DNA of 64,000 nt, taken from Dioscorea cayenensis subsp. rotundata (lineage: Eukaryota; Streptophyta; Magnoliopsida; Dioscoreales; Dioscoreaceae). Shown piece after piece: positions 1-10,700 of this stretch. The number at the start of each line of letters is the position of its first letter. Position 1 is the stretch's first letter. The notes beneath the pieces were generated by a model. The model had not been told where the DNA came from, searched no databases, and saw only the letters and a program-made list of their open reading frames with translations. The stretch spans positions 868,001-932,000 of the forward strand of contig NC_052475.1 in the NCBI RefSeq assembly GCF_009730915.1. The letters are read 5' to 3'. The position numbers were made by a program, and so were the translations under genes.

Positions 1-477
1 TTGGCCTGGAACTATGGTGTCTGTTGGGCTGGAGAAGGTGGACCAAACGACCTTTTGAGCTGAGTTAACAAGGACGAAGTTTCCGGAGTCGAGCATGGCG
101 GCGCCGGCGGCGGGCTCCGGTGGGTTTGAAATGACTGTTTCTTGGCCTCCGGCGGCCGACCAAAGAAGGCGGCCGTCGAAGGAGAGTCTGATGGAACCGG
201 TGGTGATGGGAGTGTCATCACGGTTTGCAGTCCAGATGATGGTTTTCTCCGATGAGGTTTGGAGCCATACTCCGATGAAGAAGCCATTAGGTGTTGGGTA
301 GAAGCCGAATGAGAAGTGGCCGGACGGCGACGTCCATGAGTCGTTGGTGCCGGAGTTTATGGATGAACCGGGAGTGATGTTTGGTTTGATAGTTTGAGAA
401 TGAACTGATGAGCCATGCAAAGAGAAGAAGAAGAAGAAGAAGAAGAAGAAGAAGATGATGATGAAGAAGTTGGCCAT
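1..477 (-). CDS. G-type lectin S-receptor-like Ser/Thr kinase, N-terminal part (cut by window edge)
   Basis: The first 159 codons are visible and the reading frame runs off position 1, so the kinase half lies outside. The ATG at 477 opens a hydrophobic leader (MANFF, then three Ile and about nine Phe, then SLHGSSVHSQ). The leader looks like a secretory signal peptide whose Phe run is encoded by a TTC microsatellite (425-471). It is followed by a bulb-type mannose-binding lectin domain with GHFSFGFYPTPNGFFIGVWL, TIIWTANRDDTPI, MLDSGNFVLVNS and VVWSTFSSPTDTIVPGQ, the standard B-lectin core. Layout and sequence are closest to the LECRK/RLK1 group, plasma-membrane receptors with a lectin ectodomain, one transmembrane helix and a cytoplasmic kinase, often linked to defence. 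The ligand cannot be read from this part. The family call is firm; the subfamily is inferred. Confidence 0.88.
   Translation of the reverse strand, partial: MANFFIIIFFFFFFFFFFSLHGSSVHSQTIKPNITPGSSINSGTNDSWTSPSGHFSFGFYPTPNGFFIGVWLQTSSEKTIIWTANRDDTPITTGSIRLSFDGRLLWSAAGGQETVISNPPEPAAGAAMLDSGNFVLVNSAQKVVWSTFSSPTDTIVPGQ
425..471. repeat. (AAG)n/(TTC)n microsatellite with ATG/CAT interruption inside lectin-kinase signal peptide
   Basis: An AAG trinucleotide run on the plus strand, interrupted by three GAT/ATG triplets, encodes the Phe/Ile core of the signal peptide of the minus-strand lectin kinase. Length changes would alter the hydrophobic core without breaking frame. Confidence 0.85.
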
Positions 478-779
478 GATTGCTTGGGTGTCTAACTATG
501 TAAAGTGAAGAATGGAGTCACCGGAATGAATTGACGATGAAGAAAAAACCATGAACTATGTTCTTTATTTTTATTATTTGTTTAATTAGGTTTTAAAAAT
601 TATAGGCATGCTGTTGTGCAAGTTGACAGGATAAGGTGCATTATTTGTTGATAATTATATGGGTTTTAAATTTTAATTCATTGGTGGCAAAAATTTTATA
701 ATAAAAAAATCCAACACATACATTCAAATGAGTTGATAAAAATGTTTTTAATGGGATCAATGCTAGAATGGAAAAACAG

Positions 780-1420
780 TCAATCTTTGAATAGTTAACA
801 ATGTGTATGGAGAAAAATAATTGTTTGAATTTTTTTCCCAACATTACTGTTTTTACTATTTATACACTGTATATTTAAATATAATACTATTTATCAGTAT
901 TGTTCATATTTATGTACAAATCCCTTATATGAAATGAAAATATTGAAATCAAAGTTAAAATGAAAAAATAGTTAATTTTAAATAGTTCAATTAATGGCAT
1001 GACAAAAAATATGTAAAGAGAAAAACAAATGTTTAATTTTTTTTTTTTTTCCCACCACTATTTTTGTTTAAATTTGAAATCCCCTATATTTTTGTTTAAA
1101 TTTTTTCCCACCACTATTGTTTTTACTATTTATACACTATATATTTAAGTTTAATACTATTTATCAGTATTATTCACATGTGTACAAGCTTGTACACAAT
1201 ATGAAATAAAAATATTAGAATCAAAGCTAAAATATAAAAACAATCAATTTTGAATAGTTTAATGCCATAACAAAAAACGTGCAAGAAGAAAAATAAAAGT
1301 TTGAATATTTTTTCCAACACTACTATTTTTTAATATTTATATACTGTATATTTAGATTTAATATTATTTATTAGTATTGTTCACATCTGCATTCAAATCT
1401 CTTGTATGAAAAACAATGGT
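780..1420. repeat. Three-unit degenerate tandem repeat, unit about 200-280 bp
   Basis: The landmark tttactatttatacactgta recurs, diverged, near 850, 1122 and 1330. Each copy is followed by a version of ttaatactatttatcagtat, a short stretch with a tgt-aca motif, and then an A-rich segment reading roughly gaatcaaagttaaaat. The middle unit carries about 70 extra bases, including a second copy of the ttttcccaccactatt motif. Copies differ by many substitutions, so the array is old. It has no coding capacity. Confidence 0.75.
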
Positions 1421-4400
1421 TCCACCTCTTTAAAGTTGCAAAATCAAAAAAAATTTCTAGAAGATTTATAAACTATTGTAATTAATGCATTTTCATACAT
1501 GCTTATTGCACATTCCGTTGGCTCATTCTTTGGTGTTATGGAGTATGTTTTAATATATTTGTGCATTTGTTTTTTTGTTAATAATATATGGTTTATTTAT
1601 TTTAAAAATATTAATAATAAAAATATCAAATTATATTTATATATATATATATGAGCTTGTGGACAAATTTTTAATCTGATATGACAACTAAACAGCTCAT
1701 TAGGTAAGTATATAAAAACAGACAATTTCTCGTACAAGTCATTCTGAGAATCACAAAGGTATGACTCTATGCATTGACAGAGTTTTTAATAATGCATTGA
1801 CAAAGTAAAACAATATATATAATTAAAGAAAAATATTTCGTATTTGATTATACAATGATGTCATGATAGAGCTGAGAAATGCTAATTAATCTCCAACATT
1901 AGGAATCTAGGATTAAGTTAATATATCTGGTTGTTGTCATGAAGACTCAAAGAAGGTGGAGTGAAAACGTTACCATTTGAAAGCCATTTCAAGGGGTCAG
2001 AAAAGTCAATCTCAACAATGTGGCCGATTATAATTTGTTCCTTAATTTCTAAGATTGACAAAAATAAATAAATAAATAAATATGAAGTAAAAGACTTGCA
2101 AAACTAAGATTAATTAGTCAAAATATTCAAATAAAAGCCTCAGACTAACTTGAAAAAGAAATGTGAAATTCTGACGAAATATACATTTAAATTGAATTAT
2201 TAGTTATTGTCATCTACAAATTTATATATTTTAGTTTATTTTAATTAGTCACAAGTAAATTATAAAGTAATTAACTTGATGATGATATTATGTTAGTTGT
2301 AAACTAAATATATTATTTGATTAGGTTAAATTTAAAATGCAAACTAATTCAAAATTATATTTATATCAAATTAACTCATACCACCATGTTGGTGAAACTT
2401 CATTTTTTAAACCTCTTTGTGAGAAAATTAGATTGATTTGGTGGAGCCCTTTAAATGAACATATGAAAGAGATATTGGGTTCTACTTCATGTGAGTCTAG
2501 CCCAATAACTTTTGTTTCTAATGTTCTTCATAGAGCTTGTACTCATTCTTTTATTAGATATATAATTTTAGATAAAGATAATTAATTTAGTTTGAAACAC
2601 TTTCTAAAAAAAACTTTATCTGATTTTCTTATGCTTGATGTGAGAAAAATATATTGACGATTCATATATAACTTCACAAAATGTCAAATACATATATATG
2701 TGTTTACAAATTGATTTTTTTTTAACTGTCTCAAGAATTCAACGTATATTTTTACTAATTTGTTTAGTAGGTTATATGACAACATATAACAAAAAAAATA
2801 TCATGCTTTCACTAATTTCATTCCAAGAACAGCTGAAGCTCATGAAGATGTTACTGCTTTTTACATGAGAGCAAAGTAATTGAACTACTTTGTTATTGTT
2901 GCAATAGCATTTTTTTTTAATAGTTAAAGGCCAAAATATACGAAATAAATAAGACTAGATAAGAAAACCTCAGAGACAAGGGGTAATGGAAAGAGCATGT
3001 TTTAAATCATGGTTGATTCCTTTTTCAAATGAATTAAGACTTCCACTTTATAGAGGCATGCTATAAATATAATTCAATTCACAAAATGTCTTTATCTTGA
3101 TATATACCTATCAAGATAGTTGGCAATAGGAAACTTTCACTGTTTGAATATAAAAATTAATTAAAAATTAAAAATATTATAGTATTTGAAAAATTATAAT
3201 TTTTTTTGAAAGGTTATCAACCCTATTGACAACCAAAATCAGGATGCAAAAAAAAAACCCAATGTTTTAATGATTTTGAAACGTTAGAGTTAATATTTCC
3301 TTTCCTTTTATTAAATTAAAAATATTTATCCAAACAGAAAAATATATTTTGCCTAATCCTCTCTTTATTTTACTTTTCCTTCCAAACCTTCAATCCAAAA
3401 ACAATTTTTTAAAAAATCAAATAAAATACTTATTTAATATATAAACAAACATAATGTGATTTTTTTTAATTGAATCACCTTCTGCCGTGTATAAAGAAAT
3501 AATAAAGAACAAACTACAAAAAAATAAAAAAACATATTATTGAGAAAAAATAAAATCATTTGAATATAATGCTTTAAATTTATAATCAAAATAATATTAA
3601 AAAAATCAACTAATCAGGTAATTTCATATTTTTATTTATATATTTTTTTTTTGTTTTGTCATGACACCAGAGATTATATAATTTTTTTTTGATAAATAGA
3701 CAATAAATTCTGCATATGCTTTCATCTTACATAGAATTTGAAGTTTGATTTCGTGTCTTTTTTTTTAAAAAAAAATTTAATAAAAAAATCCAATACTAAT
3801 AAGTCAAGAGGCGGTAAAGGTTATACAATCATCTCCACTTTCATTTTGTTACAATTTTTTTTTAAAATATTTTTACTGTTTTATTCAATCAATAAGAGAT
3901 ATATATCTTCCCACCTTTCAATTAATTTATTGTTATTATTTAAAAAAATGTAGTTAATCTCAAAGGTATAAAACAAAACAGTAGATTTAGATGAAGCATT
4001 GTCGGATGTCTAGCAAATGGATCACATGGAAGTGATACATATGTCATTATAAATGTATAAATTATAAAAATAAATAAATAATAAGACATAGAAAAAGTAC
4101 AAATGAGTAGTAGTGAGTGAGAGGCTAACAAGTAAATTAAGGCAAACGCTGGTTGGTGCATGGGCAGTCAAACACAAGTCAAACATCCAAAGACCAGAGT
4201 CTCGCTGTCCGCCACTAACTAGGTCCGTTTGTACACGTGTAAAGCGTTGATTGGTTCCTGAAGCAAGGGGGTGAGTTAGATGGACAGCAAAGCGACAAGA
4301 TCTAACCAGGGGAATTTCATATAAAGATTAAGAAAACGACAAGCTGCCAAATGCTTAGTTGATTGTGTTGTTTTCTTTTTGTCATGGTTATCAGTTGATC

Positions 4401-4639
4401 CTGGCCGTCCAATGACCTTTGAGATTCTTCCTTTGTCACAATCAAGCTCACTGTTCTTCAATGTTTTTTTATAATCTTTGTCCACCGTGTATCGGAGAAT
4501 AGAGCAAAAGAAATTTATAAAAAGAAAAAAGGGGAAAAAATCTAAAGTTTTATCCCTTCTCATGTTTTTTTTTACAAAATCGATAAATGAAAGACAAATA
4601 AATACAGAAGTACATTAATTACATTGATTTAGCTGATCT

Positions 4640-4800
4640 CTTAGAAATAACCTTCAGTCATATAATTTTAGAGGAGAAAATAAAAGGTATTTCTCACTCA
4701 GAACTCTCAAATGATAATTAAGAGATTCAAACTCAAAACCTCTCAATCACAAACACAGGTAGTTACCAATGGGGTAGGTCACAGTTCCATCCCTACTCAT
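4640..4800 (-). mobile_element. SINE-like remnant (tRNA-derived)
   Basis: Read on the minus strand, the segment contains ttggtaactacctgtg (box A-like), then gagaggttttgagtttgaatctc. The GTTTGAATC part resembles the tRNA box B GGTTCGAATC at the expected spacing of about 40 bases, and a T-rich tail follows. This is the arrangement of plant tRNA-derived SINEs. Target-site duplications were not found, so an old truncated copy or a chance tRNA-like segment is possible. Confidence 0.45.
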
Positions 4801-7269
4801 CTTTTTATCTTTTTTAATTCATTACAAATTAGATAATTCATGGCACTATTCATTTTTTATATATAAATAATTTTTTTTTTTTGAGAAAGTGTTAAAATCA
4901 TTGATATGGAAGGAAATAAAAGAAATGATGCAAAGGACAGAGTGAAGAAAACGATTATGTTTTAAATTTGTAAGCAACAACTCAAGAATAAAGATGAAAT
5001 TGATTAATAATATTTTTACAAACTCTATTTATAATTTAAAAATAAATATTAGATTAGCTTAGGAAAAAGAAGTACATTACTTTTCAAACAGAGTCTAATG
5101 GGAAAAAATAGGAACTTTAAAAAATGTAGTTGAGAGAATACTTTAATTTGCTATTATAGATTCTCATTCTAAAACGTTGGTTGAGATTATACAACATTAA
5201 TGTATTGAATTAAAAAAAAACATTTGAAACTAGTTTAAAATTTATATATATATATATTAAAAAAAAAGCCCTAAAAAATTAGGATACTTCTTTTAGTAGT
5301 TTTATCCCTGAGCCACTTTTGTTTAATTCCACTCCTTGCTTGACCGTTATGATTTATCAACATTTTTTTTTTTCAAATCATATTAAAAATGTGCACAAAT
5401 GTAGAGTTACATTAATAATGTTATGCTCTTATTTTATATGAACTGAGGTTCAAACTTATTTTATGAGCATGATACAAATATCTTACATAAGATATCCAAC
5501 ACTAATAGAGAAACAAATCATTAGCAACTTACCTACCTTTGTAAAAATGATTATTCAGACATATCAAACGATTAAGGATTTTGATCTACATTTCCCTACG
5601 AATGTAGCATCTTTTGTATGCATTTTCCCTTTGTATACTTTACTTTACTTTTCTTTTAATTTACTTTTTTTTTTTCTTTTTCATGTGAGACAAACAGTTA
5701 CAAAACAGGCAAGGCTTCAATTATTCATGAGGATCATGGAGGTGTTTCCTCTCTTTAAAGCAATGAAGAGAAAGATGGATGAATGGATAGCCACTGGAAT
5801 CAATGAAACATCAAGTTATCAAGCTCATCATTGTATTGTGATGGAGTTCTACTTCTAACAACCATGCATGGACCACTTTCTCTTTGTCTTTGGCCTTTTA
5901 AAAGCTCATTCATCACTGTTATCAACCCTACCTCTCATGGTCTCCTACTGTACAAGTGATTCCCTTTCATTCACTTTACCAACATGAGTCATTGGAATTC
6001 ATACTGTCCTTACAATCAATGGTACACTGAAATCTTTGAGATGTTTTTTATCCTCTTTTGCTATTCTAATTTATTTTCATGTTTTTACCAAAGTCTTTCA
6101 ACATTTGTCTCTCATTAAAATATTATTTTTAAAACAATCACATGTCTCAAAAGTTTTTTCCTTTTTAAATACACATTTTTATTTTTTTAAATATTTAAGA
6201 TGAAATTTTTTTTTTTTTTTGACAAAAGACGATCACGTGCTAGGGCCGCGTGTATATATGTAGCAAACTCAACAAATACTTGTGCCTTCATTATATATAG
6301 ACTTTGAAGTTAAATTTCTGATTTTTCTTAAAATGAACACATACACAACTCAGTAGTAATATGACAAATGGTTGTTAGTAATTATTTTATCTACTATGTC
6401 TTTAAAAAAAAATATTTTTTATCATCAAATTTTTTTTTTTATCCTATTCTAACAAAAGATTTCATAAAATAGAAAACCTAGTGAAGCTCCAACTCAATAA
6501 ACCTTTTACATTGAATAAACACAATATGTTAAAAAAATAGAAGAATCTTTATCCTTGTAAGTGGTGCCTCTAGTTCAAAATTATGAAGATGGTTGAGAAA
6601 TATTCTGATTAACTAAATTATGTGTAATTGTTCTTAACTAATAAGATTATAATTTGATGTTAAAACATGTCCATGCAAAAGCACATATAACCATCTAAAA
6701 TGACATTATTTATCAGGAATTTTGCAGAAACCATCCGAAGAAAAGAAATGGTCACACAAATGTTCACATTTTCATGTTTTTGATTTAAACTTTAAATAAA
6801 CAATTGTCAATGGCAATCCCAATAAATAATACCATTTGAAGATTTCAAATTTAAATTCCATACTTATTTATAATAATAGTTAAAATAAATAAAAAATCAA
6901 AACAAAATATTTTTAAGCCAATTGGGCTTGTATTGGTCTTTGTAAAATAAAAAAATTATAATTCCAATTTAATATTTTTATTTAAAATGGCAGTCAATAT
7001 TACAAAGAGACCAAAATCAAATAATTCAAGAATCAAAACAAAATAATTATACAAATATCCTACCAAAAAAAAACTCAATTTTATAATTTTTTTTAATTTT
7101 AATATAATACCAAACTTATTGTATTAAAAAAACATTTTTAAAACATATCCCTCTAGGCTCTAATTATTTTCAGAAAGAGGCAGGGGTTGATATGCAAAAG
7201 AGGCAATGTTTATTTAGAAATAACCAAAATTTTTAGGGGGTTTTTAGTCAAAAGGGATTTATGTTTTTC

Positions 7270-7714
7270 AACTTTGACTAGTTTTTGCTCCTCTCGGACG
7301 CCAGAGAAGACTTAAATCCGCTTCGCAGCTTCGAGATTTTCCTCCGTCTCGTCTTGCGCTCTGGTTTTCCGGTGACCGGAAACCACTCTCCGACGTCGTA
7401 GATCCCCAAAACCACCTTCCGGAACCGTGACTCGTTCGTCGGGAAACCGCTTTCCATCACTCCCATTCCGGCTATAGATAGTTCTCCCACTCTCTTGCTC
7501 TCTTTGTTTTCGATCTCTTCTTTGTTGAGTGGTTGGAGAAGGAGGTCTGTTTCTCTTGTTGGTTGAGAGGGTTTCAAAGGGATCTGGTTTTCTAGGGTTC
7601 CGACGGGGGGCTGGTGGCTGCTCCCCGATATTGATGAGAGTCCGAGGAACGATTTGCCATCTATGACGACCGGTACCTGGGGGAGATCGATGCTGGGACA
7701 GGATCTCACATGGA
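7270..7714 (+). other. Probable 5' leader of the PRAF gene
   Basis: Composition shifts sharply to GC-rich at about 7278, just upstream of the PRAF start. The segment has CT-rich patches and several short upstream ATGs that are not in frame with MADLFSL. No clear TATA box stands out. The transcription start is not determined. Confidence 0.5.
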
Positions 7715-10700
7715 ATGGCAGATCTATTCAGCCTCGGGAGCACCGATCGAGACGTGAACAAGGTCATTCGCGTTCTCTTTCTCCTATGTTTTCTGGATTT
7801 TTAGATGAAGTTTTTGTTGTGCTTGAGATGGTTTTGTGGATGATCTTAAGGTTAAGATGAGATTTTTGCTTGAATTCTTGGTTTCTCTATGCTTGGAAAC
7901 AAATAATTCGGTAGATTCAGAGAAGAAGAAAGTTTCGGTGGAGGTTTTTTAAGCTGAAGTAGCTTGTCTGTGTCTTGATTGCGTTAGAAGAGAAGAAACT
8001 CTGTGTAATTTTGAGGGTATTTGATGTAGCGTTTGGTTATTTGGATCAAGTGAAGTGATCCCATGGTGAGCATTTTAGTTGGCTTTGGGTGGTGGTTTAT
8101 TAGAGGTTGTAATGACGGCTAGTGATCAAGTGGATTGGGAGAATGCCTGAATAATATATGAGGCAGAGCTGCAATGTAGTGAACTTTTGATGAACCTTTA
8201 CTCTTTTAAGGATTTAGTAGCATGGAAGTAATGCATGGGGCTGAATTATATAACTTTTTTTTACCCTTCTGGTGTTGGTTCAAGATTAGCATCACTTGGG
8301 TTTGTATTTCATATGCTTATTTCAGAATCTAGATTATGCATCTCTATTAAAAAAAAAAAACAAAAGGAACAAAATAACGTCATGTATAAGGATTAGGACA
8401 TGTTACAATACTCTTTTTTTCTCCAAGTAGCTAATGACTTGCGTGTGCATCTTATCCCCAAGCTTCTTCTCATTTGCTTGTGAGCTGAACTCCATGCTAT
8501 GTGAGAAAACCTCTTAGATCAAAATTATGTCAAATCCAACATCGAAGACGAAAGATGACACAATATGAGCTATTAGTTTTGTTTTGTATGTTTCAAGATT
8601 ATGACACGCTTATAATTTTCATTTTTAATTAAGAAGTGGATGTCATGGCTGCTTAACTGTTATGAGTCTGATAGTTGTGAAAGCCTAGTGTCAAACTCTT
8701 TCTTCCTTATGTTGCCTTCACAAAGTTACAGTTATAGTGAAATGTTGATGCTTTTCTTTCAATTCTGTTTGTTGTGTTTTTGAAGGCACTTGTTGCTTTG
8801 AAGAAAGGCGCCCAATTGCTTAAATATGGTCGTAAAGGGAAGCCAAAATTTTACCCATTCAGACTATCCAATGTGAGTTTACTTGTGGCAACTTCATAAA
8901 ATAACTGCATGTGAGTTTGTACACCCTTGCGTAGCATTGGGTACTTGAACATATTTGAAAACGTTTATGTATTCATGCCATCTCCCTTTGTGTGCCTCAA
9001 ATGAGAGAATTATTTTGAAGTTATCTTTGTCTCCTACATAGGGTGCATTTGCTACTATTACACAATTCAAGTGAAATATATCTGTGTTTACAAGGTTGAA
9101 GAAATCCTAAACTAAAGCATACATTTTTGAACTAGGATGCACTAATAAATGTAGATCCTATCCATGATATGCAGGATGAATCATCTTTGATCTGGTTGTC
9201 AAGTGGAGAAAAAAGAACTTTGAAGTTAGCTTCTGTTTCAAAAATCATCCCTGGACAAAGAACCGTGAGATACTTGCTTAACTACTTCTCATTCACACCT
9301 TTATAGATTCTTAGATCATGTTGTGCTGACAAAGCATATGTTTTAAGTTGTCATATAATAGCCTAATTCTGATATTCTTACCTTCATATTTATAACTTGA
9401 ATTTGCTTTTCAGCCTGTGTTTCAACGGTATTTGCGCCCAGAGAAGGACTACTTGTCCTTTTCCCTTATATATGACAATGGGAAAAGGTCTCTTGATCTG
9501 GTCAGCATACCTAGTTCATATAGAAACCCTTCTTATGTGGAGAGTCTTTATATTTCAGTGGCTGATTCACTTGTTTGCATGTTGTGATCTGTTAGATTTG
9601 CAAAGATAAAGTTGAGGCAGAGGTGTGGTTTGCGGGACTGAAGGCATTGATTTCTTCTAGTCAATGTGGACGCTCCAAAATCGATGGATGGTGTGATGGG
9701 GAACTTAGTTTTGATGTAAGCTATTCATGATGTCATTTTAGATAATTAGCTCCGAAACAACTTTTTGATGCTGTGGTAAAAAAAGAATTGATTTTACGGT
9801 TGGTTAGTCTTCCACAAGTTCATTTTAGCAGCGACATGATGCTTTTCCTTCCTATTACTGCCTTGATCTGTTGATTGTACAGTTAAAGTGCCTTTGAGTT
9901 CTCTTGGTATTATAGGTAACTTGTTCGGTGAAAGTCAATTTTATTGAGCCAATATTGAATAGTTTACCATTGTTTCTTGATTCTACTTTGCATTATAGCC
10001 ATCTATTCTGTTAGGATGCCTGACAGGTTCATTTGCTTGGACCTGAAGAGCAATTTTAACTAGTTAACAACATAGTGCCCTGGCAGTTCTTAATGATTGA
10101 GCTAGCAGAACAATAGTCTTTTATGATTTTTTCCTCAATAAATGTAGTTATTCACTATGAAGTTCTAAATTTTTTTTCTGAAGATACTCTTTGTGCATGA
10201 AATTTTCTTTCTTGTGACAATTAAATACTGTAGCTGTTGATTTACCACCTACAAATTGCTTTGTTGTATCGTGTTCATTTTTTAGGATACCAAGGATTTG
10301 ATAAGCAACAGTGCAAGTGATAGCTCCATCAGTACCGTACTTGATGGTTCTCCAGACAACAACTTAAACCTTAATGCTTTACCCCCGTTGGTTTATTCCT
10401 CTGAAAATTTAGAAAACTCTGAAAAGTCAGATGTGATGAATATGCAAGGAAAAGGAGTTTCTTCTGAGGTATTTAGAGTCAGTGTTTCCAGTGCTCCTAG
10501 CACATCTAGTCATGGTTCTGCCCAGGATGACTGTGATGCTTTAGGAGACATATATGTGTGGGGTGAGGTCATTTGTGATAACTCTGCAAGGGCCAGCACT
10601 GACAGTAATAGTTGTCCTATTATTGCAAGAAATGATGTCCTTCTTCCAAAGCCCTTAGAGTCTAATCTAGTATTGGATGTTCAATACGTTGCCTGTGGAG

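Larger units (their letters stand above)
478..7270. other. AT-rich intergenic spacer
   Basis: No convincing gene is seen. The stretch holds a three-unit tandem repeat (about 780-1420), a SINE-like remnant (about 4640-4800), many poly-A/poly-T tracts, and two less AT-rich islands. The island at 4140-4560 contains an ACACGTGT G-box near 4232. The island at 5580-6080 contains the end of a 131-codon open frame that matches nothing I recognise. Another open frame of 82 codons at 2337-2585 has no family signature. None shows splice structure or a promoter I would defend. Confidence 0.7.
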
